A stretch of 32,928 nt of DNA from an uncultured Saprospiraceae bacterium (GTDB lineage: Bacteria > Bacteroidota > Bacteroidia > Chitinophagales > Saprospiraceae): the NCBI GenBank assembly GCA_937928405.1, contig CALFWZ010000227.1:1-32928 (forward strand), given 5' to 3'. This document shows positions 8,181 through 14,068 of this stretch, piece by piece; the stretch's first letter is position 1, and each line of letters opens with the position of its first letter. Both the position numbers and the translations under genes were made by a program. The notes beneath the pieces were generated by a model. That model ran no database searches and was not told where the DNA came from. It saw only the letters and a list, made by a program, of their open reading frames with translations.

Positions 8181-10331
8181 TTAAGCTTTATAATATCGAT
8201 CAATAATATTTTTATCTTTTCCTTCGGCCGCAACTAACTGTGTGCTTCTTACCGCCAAAACTTGTCGGAAGAAATCAGCCGAAATCGTTGCATATTCTTT
8301 GGCAAATGCTGCACTCGGTGTTGATTTTTTCACCCGCAAAGCCAACGCTTTAAAAGAACCCGTTAGTGGAAATTCTTGGGTATCAATATAGTGTTCGTCA
8401 AAGTCTCGCAGAATACCAATCTGGGTATTACATTTTACATCCTTCGCCAATAACAAAGCTTTTGCACCAATCACTAAGGCGGTATAACTGTGATAGATAC
8501 TATCCGCAAAAAGTCCTTCCGTTAATGCTGCTTCCGCTAATTCTACTTTCTCTTCCGCATCTTTAACGATCGTTCCCACTACATCATAAGCAACGCCAGC
8601 ACACTCTCCTACCCCAATAGCCTGTACATAGTTCGCATCATCTCCCCAATCAAAAAACTCCTCTTTTGTCAATTGCTCAATATCTGCCAATGGTTTTAAT
8701 AGACTGTAGAAATAAGCTTTTCCTTGACGACGATAATAATGGTTGAAGTATTCATTATTTTCCGAAACTTCATCGTAATCATTTAAAATGGTCCGTAGGG
8801 CGTCAGGAATTTTTTTGGTGGGTATTTTAATTACTTTATCTGCAATTTGTGGTGTTCCATCTGGATCAACTCCTCCACCAATAACGATTTGCATAGCTGG
8901 AACCACCAATGGTTTCTTTTTAATGGAGCTACCATGAAAACCGATATTGGCCGCCATATGCTGACCACAAGCATTCATACAACCACTAATTTTTATATCC
9001 AACGCAGACTCTTCGATCAGTTGTGGATATTCCGCAGTGATGACTTCTTCGAGTACAGTTGCCAAACCGGTACTATTGGTCACGCCCAAATTACAAGTAT
9101 CTGTTCCGGGACAGGCAGTGATATTGGCCATACTGTTGAATCCGGGTTTTGCTAAGTCTAAATCGTTCAGTGCCTGATATAAATGCGTAAGGTCATTTTT
9201 TCTAACATAGCGCAAAACAAATCCTTGATTGACGGTAATACGAATATCATCTGCAGCGTATTTACGCGCCACTTCAGCAAACAAACGTGCTCGTTCCGCC
9301 ATAATATCTCCAAGCGGTAATCGTATTTGCACGGCATAAAATCCTTTTTGTTTTTGTTCAAAAACATTCGTGGTCAACCATAGATTATAGGCCGCCGCAT
9401 CCTCGATTTTTATTTCCGGACGATCCACCTCAGCAACAGGAGGCACCGCTGTAATGATTTCTCGATTGACTTTTACAGAATCTTGAGCGATCGCGGTTTT
9501 CTCTTCTTCCACTAATTTTAAAAATCCATCTAAACCAAGTTCTTTTACTAAAAATTTCATTCTGGCTTTGAAACGTTTTTCTCGTTCGCCATATCGATCA
9601 AAAACTCTTATAGCTGCTTCCATAAATGGAATGATCTGATCTTCTGGTAAAAACTCGTAAGCCGTTTGGGCGATAATCGACTGAGCACCAAGGCCACCGC
9701 CGACCACTAATTTAAATCCGCGAATTTCTTTTCCATTTTCTACTTTAATACGAGGAACAAAACCAAAATCGTGAAAATAAGTATAGGCACTATCTTTATC
9801 GCTAGAAGAAAAAGCAATTTTAATTTTCCGACCCATATCCTGGCAAATAGGATTGCGTAAAAAATAACGGAAGGTTTCATAAACATAAGGAGAAACATCA
9901 AAAGGTTCGTCGGGGTCTATTCCTGCATTGGCCGAGGCGGTGATATTACGAACGGTATTTCCACAAGCTTCACGAGCGGTAACACCAACTTCTCCCAGTT
10001 CTTTCCAAATAGCAGTGGCATCGTCAAGCTTGACATAATGCATCTGAATATTTTGACGAGTGGTGAGGTGAAGATTCCCATTGGTATATTTTTCAGAAAC
10101 GTCGGCTAGGCGGATCAACTGATCCGCTGTCAATAATCCAAAGGGAATTTTTGTTCTAAACATATGAACGCCCAGTTGCCGTTGTCCATAAACGCCTCGG
10201 GTTAGTCGATAATGACGAAAACGCTCTTCTTGCATCGTCCCTTTTTTAAAGGCCGCAATTTTATTTTCTAACTCTAGAATATCTTCGTTTAGATCCTTAG
10301 CGAGTTGATTTTTATCGGGGTTCTTACTCAT
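8181..10331 (-). CDS. Siroheme 4Fe-4S nitrite/sulfite reductase with C-terminal helical extension
   Basis: This 716-aa enzyme carries out six-electron reduction of sulfite to sulfide (or nitrite to ammonia) with ferredoxin as donor. It shows the two-fold ferredoxin-like repeat (YRLTRGVYGQ... and FYAVQIRLPLG...), the conserved LHLTTRQNIQ region (residues 87-96), and the four cluster/siroheme cysteines as C407-x5-C413 (CPGTDTC) and C451-x3-C455 (CMNAC). Typical ferredoxin-dependent relatives end near residue 560-590. Here about 125 extra residues follow (EEKVELAEAALTEGLFADSI onward), helical and resembling a HEPN domain. The neighbours cysH and the siroheme genes favour sulfite as the real substrate. 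It is the first structural gene after two tandem polycysteine leaders, so expression is probably cysteine-responsive. Confidence 0.93.
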   Translation of the reverse strand: MSKNPDKNQLAKDLNEDILELENKIAAFKKGTMQEERFRHYRLTRGVYGQRQLGVHMFRTKIPFGLLTADQLIRLADVSEKYTNGNLHLTTRQNIQMHYVKLDDATAIWKELGEVGVTAREACGNTVRNITASANAGIDPDEPFDVSPYVYETFRYFLRNPICQDMGRKIKIAFSSSDKDSAYTYFHDFGFVPRIKVENGKEIRGFKLVVGGGLGAQSIIAQTAYEFLPEDQIIPFMEAAIRVFDRYGEREKRFKARMKFLVKELGLDGFLKLVEEEKTAIAQDSVKVNREIITAVPPVAEVDRPEIKIEDAAAYNLWLTTNVFEQKQKGFYAVQIRLPLGDIMAERARLFAEVARKYAADDIRITVNQGFVLRYVRKNDLTHLYQALNDLDLAKPGFNSMANITACPGTDTCNLGVTNSTGLATVLEEVITAEYPQLIEESALDIKISGCMNACGQHMAANIGFHGSSIKKKPLVVPAMQIVIGGGVDPDGTPQIADKVIKIPTKKIPDALRTILNDYDEVSENNEYFNHYYRRQGKAYFYSLLKPLADIEQLTKEEFFDWGDDANYVQAIGVGECAGVAYDVVGTIVKDAEEKVELAEAALTEGLFADSIYHSYTALVIGAKALLLAKDVKCNTQIGILRDFDEHYIDTQEFPLTGSFKALALRVKKSTPSAAFAKEYATISADFFRQVLAVRSTQLVAAEGKDKNIIDRYYKA

Positions 10332-10384
10332 GAGAAATATTTTTATTTGAAATCAAAAAAATTAGGAGAATGAATGTTTTATAA

Positions 10385-10428
10385 AACAAAAAAGGTCTTT
10401 GCGGTAAATAAATACCGCAAAGACCTTT
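10385..10428 (-). terminator. Attenuator terminator T1 (proximal)
   Basis: A perfect 16-bp stem, aaaggtctttgcggta at 10391-10406 paired with 10413-10428, has a 6-nt loop. Read on the minus strand it is followed by T6-G-T4, an intrinsic terminator. It lies 28 nt after the stop of leader peptide L1 and about 54 nt before the sulfite reductase ATG. Readthrough would therefore be needed to express the operon. On the plus strand no T-tract follows, so it acts on minus-strand transcription. Confidence 0.85.
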
Positions 10429-10456
10429 AATTATTTATTATAAATAATTTTTTAAT

Positions 10457-10555
10457 CTATAGCGGAATTTTTCTGATATCCATACAGCAACAACAACGAC
10501 AACAACAGTCGAAAGCAGTAAACGGCAATGAGTTAATGAAATTCAGTGAATACAT
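10457..10555 (-). CDS. Polycysteine leader peptide L1 (32 aa)
   Basis: This short ORF runs from ATG at 10555 to TAG at 10457. Residues 1-16 are MYSLNFINSLPFTAFD. Residues 17-24 are CCCRCCCC (codons TGT x3, CGT, TGT x2, TGC, TGT), and the rest is MDIRKIPL. Seven of eight consecutive codons are Cys, which is highly improbable by chance. Terminator T1 begins 28 nt after the stop, with 55 nt between the last Cys codon (10484) and the stem. As in the trp, his and leu leaders, a ribosome stalled for lack of Cys-tRNA would be expected to change folding and prevent termination. A weak competing pairing exists: gcgg at 10462-10465 (plus) is complementary on the transcript to the T1 arm. Translation is not proven. 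The second copy upstream strongly supports function. Confidence 0.8.
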   Translation of the reverse strand: MYSLNFINSLPFTAFDCCCRCCCCMDIRKIPL

Positions 10556-10587
10556 ATCAGATATTAATTCTGGTTAAAAAACTTTGC

Positions 10588-10630
10588 AAAAAAAAATGAG
10601 CCTTTCCGATAATTCCGAAAAGGCTCATTT
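10588..10630 (-). terminator. Attenuator terminator T2 (distal)
   Basis: A stem of 12 perfect base pairs (10594-10605 with 10619-10630, arm aaatgagccttt), with extra pairs inside, is followed on the minus strand by a run of nine T (A run at 10588-10596 on plus). It begins 25 nt after the stop of leader L2 and ends about 32 nt before the start of leader L1. Transcription passing T2 still has to pass T1. Confidence 0.8.
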
Positions 10631-10655
10631 AAAAATAAAATTTTACTTATAAATA

Positions 10656-10727
10656 TCAGTTCCTTTCAGAATTAAATCCTGGCATACGACAACAGCAGCA
10701 ACAACAGGTTGTTACAGATATCATCAT
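10656..10727 (-). CDS. Polycysteine leader peptide L2 (23 aa)
   Basis: This short ORF runs from ATG at 10727 (a second ATG follows at 10724) to TGA at 10656. It reads MMISVTT, then CCCCCC (residues 8-13, codons TGT TGT TGC TGC TGT TGT), then RMPGFNSERN. The 58 nt between the last Cys codon (10689) and the T2 stem nearly equal the 55 nt in the L1/T1 pair. Near its end the transcript reads CTGAAAGG (plus 10662-10669). This can pair with CCTTTTCGG in the 5' arm of T2 (plus 10615-10623) with one bulge and one G-U, and so could act as the antiterminator. A ribosome reaching the TGA would cover this segment and favour termination. The mechanism is inferred. Confidence 0.8.
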   Translation of the reverse strand: MMISVTTCCCCCCRMPGFNSERN

Positions 10728-10838
10728 CTCAGAAATTTTATAAAAGGAATTAAACATTTAACAAATTTTACTTATTTGAATAATACAATGATAAAGGGTT
10801 TTTTAATAGAATGCAATATTTTCACAAAAAAAACCATT

Positions 10839-10868
10839 CAAAAATAAAAAATGTCCTTTATGAGACAA
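10839..10868 (-). promoter_or_regulatory. Promoter of the cys leader/operon
   Basis: On the minus strand TTG (10868-10866) is followed after exactly 19 nt by TATTTTTG (10846-10839). This matches the Bacteroidota primary-sigma pattern TTTG-N19-TAnnTTTG. Transcription would begin near 10832, giving about 105 nt before leader L2. A second, poorer candidate is TTG (10788-10786) with TAAAATTTG (10770-10762), whose spacing is too short. The call is from motif and position only. Confidence 0.5.
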
Positions 10869-10935
10869 CAGCATAAGACAGATCTAATTCAGTTAAATTG
10901 GTATGATTATAGTTTATATAAATAAAATCATAGAT

Positions 10936-11889
10936 ATGATTAAGGCGTCCCTGATACTTGTCAGTCTACTAACGATAGTAGGCTGTTACAACTTGCTATT
11001 CCAGCGAGGGGGCGATGCTATATCTTCCAAAAAAGAAACAACAACTGTTTCTGCTCTTCTTTCCCCAGAGATTTCTTACCACGAACGCAAAATTCGATTT
11101 CAAAAATTTTCTGACGCTTTAAATCAGGCAGGTGTATTGTCCGAATCAGACCTGCTGTACAAAGAGGCTCGATTATTTTTGCCAGATACCACCTTACGTC
11201 CTGATAGTTATCTATTTGGAAAACGACTGGCCCGACGTGACACCTTAGATATCTTCTTTTATGAAATTAGTCAAGAAAACACGGATGGGACTTCCTTTAA
11301 TCTGGTCAGTTTTTTCCCGGATGGTAGAGCCATTGATTTGATTGCGATACATGGGAAGTCCAATGATGCTAATTTGAGTATCAGTTTGATCGATCAAGAA
11401 ATATTTGAATTCGCTTACGTAGACTTTTATCTATCGCCCGAATATTTCGAGACGGATCGTTACGCGGGAGTACCCGATTCCATCAAAGCATTACAATCTA
11501 CGCAACATACTGCCATGCAGAACTATATCTGGAAAAAGGATTATAATGAAACCAATCTTTATGAAAATTATCGGTTGAGTCAAACGGGTTCATTTGAAAA
11601 ATTATCTCGAAAATTACAGCCTAGCTTGAATCGTAAATTCCCTTTTACTTCTACCCGAGTTTTAGCCAATGATGAGATTGAGCGATATGCGGTCAGGGAT
11701 TTGCAATTGATGGTTAATGAAATTTTTGCTGATTATGGTAAAATTTTTACCAGTCAAAAGCTCAATTATTATTTTCAAAAAAAGTCTTGGTATCGACCTC
11801 GATCCGAAGAGGTAGATGATCTCTTATCTGACGTTGAACGACTCAATGTGGATAAAATTCAATCCCGAATTTATATTGCTAAGCAGTAG
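10936..11889 (+). CDS. Lipoprotein with C-terminal YARHG domain
   Basis: I chose the ATG at 10936 (317 aa). It gives a compact lipoprotein signal peptide, MIKASLILVSLLTIVGC, with the lipobox Cys at 17. An ATG at 10903 in the same frame would add 11 residues and spoil the charge layout. The mature protein is probably anchored in the outer or inner membrane facing the periplasm. Residues about 50-230 are of unknown fold. Residues about 236-308 match the YARHG pattern: FTSTRVLANDEIER, LQLMVNEIFADYGKIFTS, YFQKKSWYRPR. The name-giving YARHG motif reads FADYG here, a divergent form. YARHG domains occur in extracellular proteins, but no molecular activity is established that I can state. It diverges from the cys operon and shares its upstream region. 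Confidence 0.8.
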   Translation: MIKASLILVSLLTIVGCYNLLFQRGGDAISSKKETTTVSALLSPEISYHERKIRFQKFSDALNQAGVLSESDLLYKEARLFLPDTTLRPDSYLFGKRLARRDTLDIFFYEISQENTDGTSFNLVSFFPDGRAIDLIAIHGKSNDANLSISLIDQEIFEFAYVDFYLSPEYFETDRYAGVPDSIKALQSTQHTAMQNYIWKKDYNETNLYENYRLSQTGSFEKLSRKLQPSLNRKFPFTSTRVLANDEIERYAVRDLQLMVNEIFADYGKIFTSQKLNYYFQKKSWYRPRSEEVDDLLSDVERLNVDKIQSRIYIAKQ

Positions 11890-11890
11890 T

Positions 11891-12028
11891 TTTGTTGAAT
11901 GGTTGAATCGTTTAAGATGTCAATAGAAAATCAAATTGAGCAATTATCTAAGAATTCAAAGTAAATTTTAACTGCTGATTTACACCTAAAGCATAACAAA
12001 TCAACAGTTCAACAAATCAACGATTTAA
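11891..12028. repeat. Degenerate inverted repeat between convergent genes
   Basis: The 146-bp spacer between the lipoprotein stop and the AraC-gene stop holds a left arm, tttgttgaatggttgaatcg, at 11891-11910. The right part, 11996-12028, reads as the reverse complement of similar words (ttgttgaactgttgatttg, and ttaaatcgttgatttgttg). The match is imperfect. By position it may serve as a bidirectional terminator. In style it resembles the array at 4689-4829, though the motif is different. Confidence 0.4.
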
Positions 12029-12035
12029 CACCACT

Positions 12036-12902
12036 CTACCCAACCATCTGTCGCTGTTGTTTTCTAAAAGCAGAAGGACTCTGATTAGTAATTGCTTTAA
12101 ACTGTTTATTAAAGTGAGAAAAATTATTAAATCCGCTTTCAAAACTAATCTCTCCAATGGTCATCGATTCTTCTACTAACAAGCGGCTGGCGTAATCAAT
12201 TCTAAACTCATTGACGAACTGTGTAAATGTTTTCCCCGTTAATTTTTTGATATATCGACAAAAAGCAGGGATGGTCATGTTGATTTTTGCAGCAATATCT
12301 TCTAGCGGAATATTATTTTGAAAATGTTTTTCTACATAGCTATACACTTTTCTAATTCGTTCTTTTTCCAAAGGGTCTACCTCCACTGCAAAGCCATCCG
12401 CTTTCAATAATTTATATTCAGTCGATTTCGCCAAATCATTAAACATTCGTAATAATTCGATCAATCGGTCAAAACCTTCTAGGGTTAATATACGCTCTAA
12501 ATTTGCGCCAATCTTCTCTTTAGTTGCACCACTAAAAGAAATTCCTCCTTTGGCTCTTTCGAATAAAGCACGTATGGCAGCCATCTCTGGTTGCCCCAAA
12601 AATCCTGCTCCTAAAAAATCACGACGGAGTTGAATAACGATCTTGTGTTGCCCCAACTTTCCTTTATTGACAAATCTATAATGTGGTAAATGCGACCCCA
12701 AAAATGTTAGTTCTCCATCATCAAAACAATGGTAATAATGACCGATATGATGTCGACCTTTTACGCCTTTACTGAGAAATACCAACTCGTATTCAGAATG
12801 CTGATGCCACTCTGGAGCCGGTTGATCTTTTGCGCAATCAATCTTTTTAATGGCAAAGGAGCTACCAAAACCGGGTTCTATTTTTTTTAATAATGCTTTC
12901 AC
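12036..12902 (-). CDS. AraC-family transcriptional regulator with N-terminal cupin
   Basis: This 288-aa DNA-binding regulator has an N-terminal cupin-like sensor (EWHQHSEYELVFLSKGVKG at about 31-49, with clustered His; HHIGHYYHCF follows) and a C-terminal double helix-turn-helix of the AraC type. The first HTH is at about 200-225 (EDIAAKINMTIPAFCRYIKK). The second contains IGEISFESGFNNFSHFNKQFK (about 249-269), followed by the hallmark SPSAFRKQ. Length is standard. The effector is unknown. The gene diverges from the DUF2147 gene at 13136, and a direct-repeat pair in the shared spacer could be its binding site. The target set is inferred only from this position. Confidence 0.92.
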   Translation of the reverse strand: MKALLKKIEPGFGSSFAIKKIDCAKDQPAPEWHQHSEYELVFLSKGVKGRHHIGHYYHCFDDGELTFLGSHLPHYRFVNKGKLGQHKIVIQLRRDFLGAGFLGQPEMAAIRALFERAKGGISFSGATKEKIGANLERILTLEGFDRLIELLRMFNDLAKSTEYKLLKADGFAVEVDPLEKERIRKVYSYVEKHFQNNIPLEDIAAKINMTIPAFCRYIKKLTGKTFTQFVNEFRIDYASRLLVEESMTIGEISFESGFNNFSHFNKQFKAITNQSPSAFRKQQRQMVG

Positions 12903-13000
12903 AAAATATTGTTTTATATTCTAAATTACCAACAAGCAATCCATACAACGATCACTTAGGTTAATATAGTACAATTTAACGCTATTTTCTGGAAAATGAC

Positions 13001-13029
13001 AAGGATTTAATAAAAAATAGTAAGGATTT
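13001..13029. promoter_or_regulatory. Candidate AraC-type operator (21-bp direct repeat)
   Basis: In the 233-bp divergent spacer 12903-13135 the octamer aaggattt occurs at 13001-13008 and 13022-13029, exactly 21 bp apart. That is two helical turns, the spacing expected for the two half-sites of an AraC-family protein. The pair is almost midway between the AraC gene start (12902) and the DUF2147 start (13136). No other strong element is seen in the spacer. Confidence 0.4.
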
Positions 13030-13135
13030 CAACGCATGCTTTAATGAATTCTTTGAACTAATTTTTCATTAAAAAATGATTCCTAACCAACATTTTAGTA
13101 AAGCTGAGCGTTGAAGTTGCTCAAACGAATCTCAA

Positions 13136-13597
13136 ATGAAAAATATGAAAAACCTCAACTTTTTACTCCTGATTTTATTCGCCCTTCCCTTCAGCGCTTA
13201 TATGATAGATCATGTTGCTAAAAATAATACAGATGATATTTTAGGAGAATGGCGAACTCAAAGCCGAGAATCAATTATTGAGATATACCGAGACGGAGAC
13301 AGTTATGGTGGGAAAGTAATTTGGACAGAAAACCCCAACGATGAAAATGGTCAACCCAAAAAGGATATTCTAAATCCAGATCCAACAAAAAGAAATAACC
13401 TCTTCGTCGGAACGGTCATCATGAAAGGATTTACTTTTGATGGCCATGAAACTTGGAAAAATGGAGAAATTTATGACCTTACCCATGGCAAAACTTATAA
13501 GGCTCAAATTACGCTAAAGGATGCTAATACCCTGAAAATGCGCGGCTATATCGGTAGTCCAATTTTTGGAAAAACCGTCACTTGGAAACGTAAATAA
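13136..13597 (+). CDS. DUF2147 domain protein, exported
   Basis: This 153-aa protein has an N-terminal signal or anchor segment (MKNMKNLNFLLLILFALPFS). A second in-frame ATG lies 3 codons in and is an equally good start. The DUF2147 pattern covers the rest: ILGEWRTQSRESIIEIYRDG, YGGKVIWTENP, DILNPDPTKRNNLFVG, WKNGEIYDLTHGKTY, and MRGYIGSPIFGKTVTWKRK at the end. The family is a small beta-rich exported domain of unknown biochemical role. It is alone on its strand and diverges from the AraC-family gene, which may regulate it. A strong palindromic terminator follows. Confidence 0.9.
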   Translation: MKNMKNLNFLLLILFALPFSAYMIDHVAKNNTDDILGEWRTQSRESIIEIYRDGDSYGGKVIWTENPNDENGQPKKDILNPDPTKRNNLFVGTVIMKGFTFDGHETWKNGEIYDLTHGKTYKAQITLKDANTLKMRGYIGSPIFGKTVTWKRK

Positions 13598-13670
13598 AAA
13601 CATGTGTCATCCCTAATTTCACTATCATCATTTAATCTGATGGTTTACACTTAAGCACCCCGTATTTTTG

Positions 13671-13760
13671 CTGGTTAACCAGTTGGCTTTTAGCTAGTTG
13701 GCCCTCTTTTTACGTAAAAAGAGGGCCAACTGGCAATTTTTTTCTAAAGAAAAAATTCGG
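13671..13760. terminator. Nested palindromes, bidirectional terminator with a perfect 36-bp palindrome
   Basis: The core 13696-13731 is a perfect 36-bp palindrome (half-site agttggccctctttttac). Around it are a 12-bp palindrome, ctggttaaccag, at 13671-13682 and a pair of arms, ccagttgg (13679-13686) and ccaactgg (13726-13733), that can form an alternative hairpin. On the plus strand a T-run follows at 13737-13743. On the minus strand a short hairpin, ttttttctttagaaaaaa, lies between the giant gene and the palindrome. It sits between two convergent stops (13597 and 13797), so termination for both is the likely role. Confidence 0.75.
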
Positions 13761-13796
13761 CATGACTCATATTAAAGGACAGTTCACAAATTATCT

Positions 13797-14068
13797 TTAA
13801 CGATGTATCTGTACATATCCGGAATATCGTTTTCCTTGTCCATCTTCCAGTACATAGAAGTAAGTACCATCCGGTAGTAGTTTTCGATTATTCCAAGTAC
13901 CATCCCAATCATTTAGATATCCTTGTCTGTTATAAACTTCGTTACCCCAACGATTGAAGATCAATAGTCTATTATTCGGATACGCTTCAATTCCTTGAAT
14001 GGTAAAGAAATCGTTCACTCCATCACCATTCGGACTAAATCCAGTAAAGATAATTAGATCATCACAAA
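13797..14068 (-). other. T9SS type-B C-terminal sorting domain (CHU_C)
   Basis: The last 90 residues of the giant protein form the gliding-motility-associated C-terminal domain: IIFTGFSPNGDGVNDFF, then LLIFNRWGNEVYN, DWDGTWNNRKLLPDGTYFYV, and GYVQIHR at the end. This domain directs export through the type IX system and surface attachment or release. It is the main evidence that the protein is extracellular. Confidence 0.9.

Noticed and set aside
8181..10331. Assignment as a purely assimilatory nitrite reductase
   Set aside because: Family motifs do not separate the two substrates, but the polycysteine leaders and adjacent cysH point to sulfite. Nitrite activity remains possible.
10484..10507. 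caa/ttg microsatellite instead of a coding leader
   Set aside because: The tract mixes TGT, TGC and CGT codons, lies in an ORF with start and stop, is followed by a terminator, and the same layout occurs a second time at 10689-10706.
10762..10788. TTG ... TAAAATTTG as the main cys promoter
   Set aside because: The spacing (15 nt) and the three-base gap in the -7 box fit worse than the TTG-N19-TATTTTTG pair at 10868-10839.
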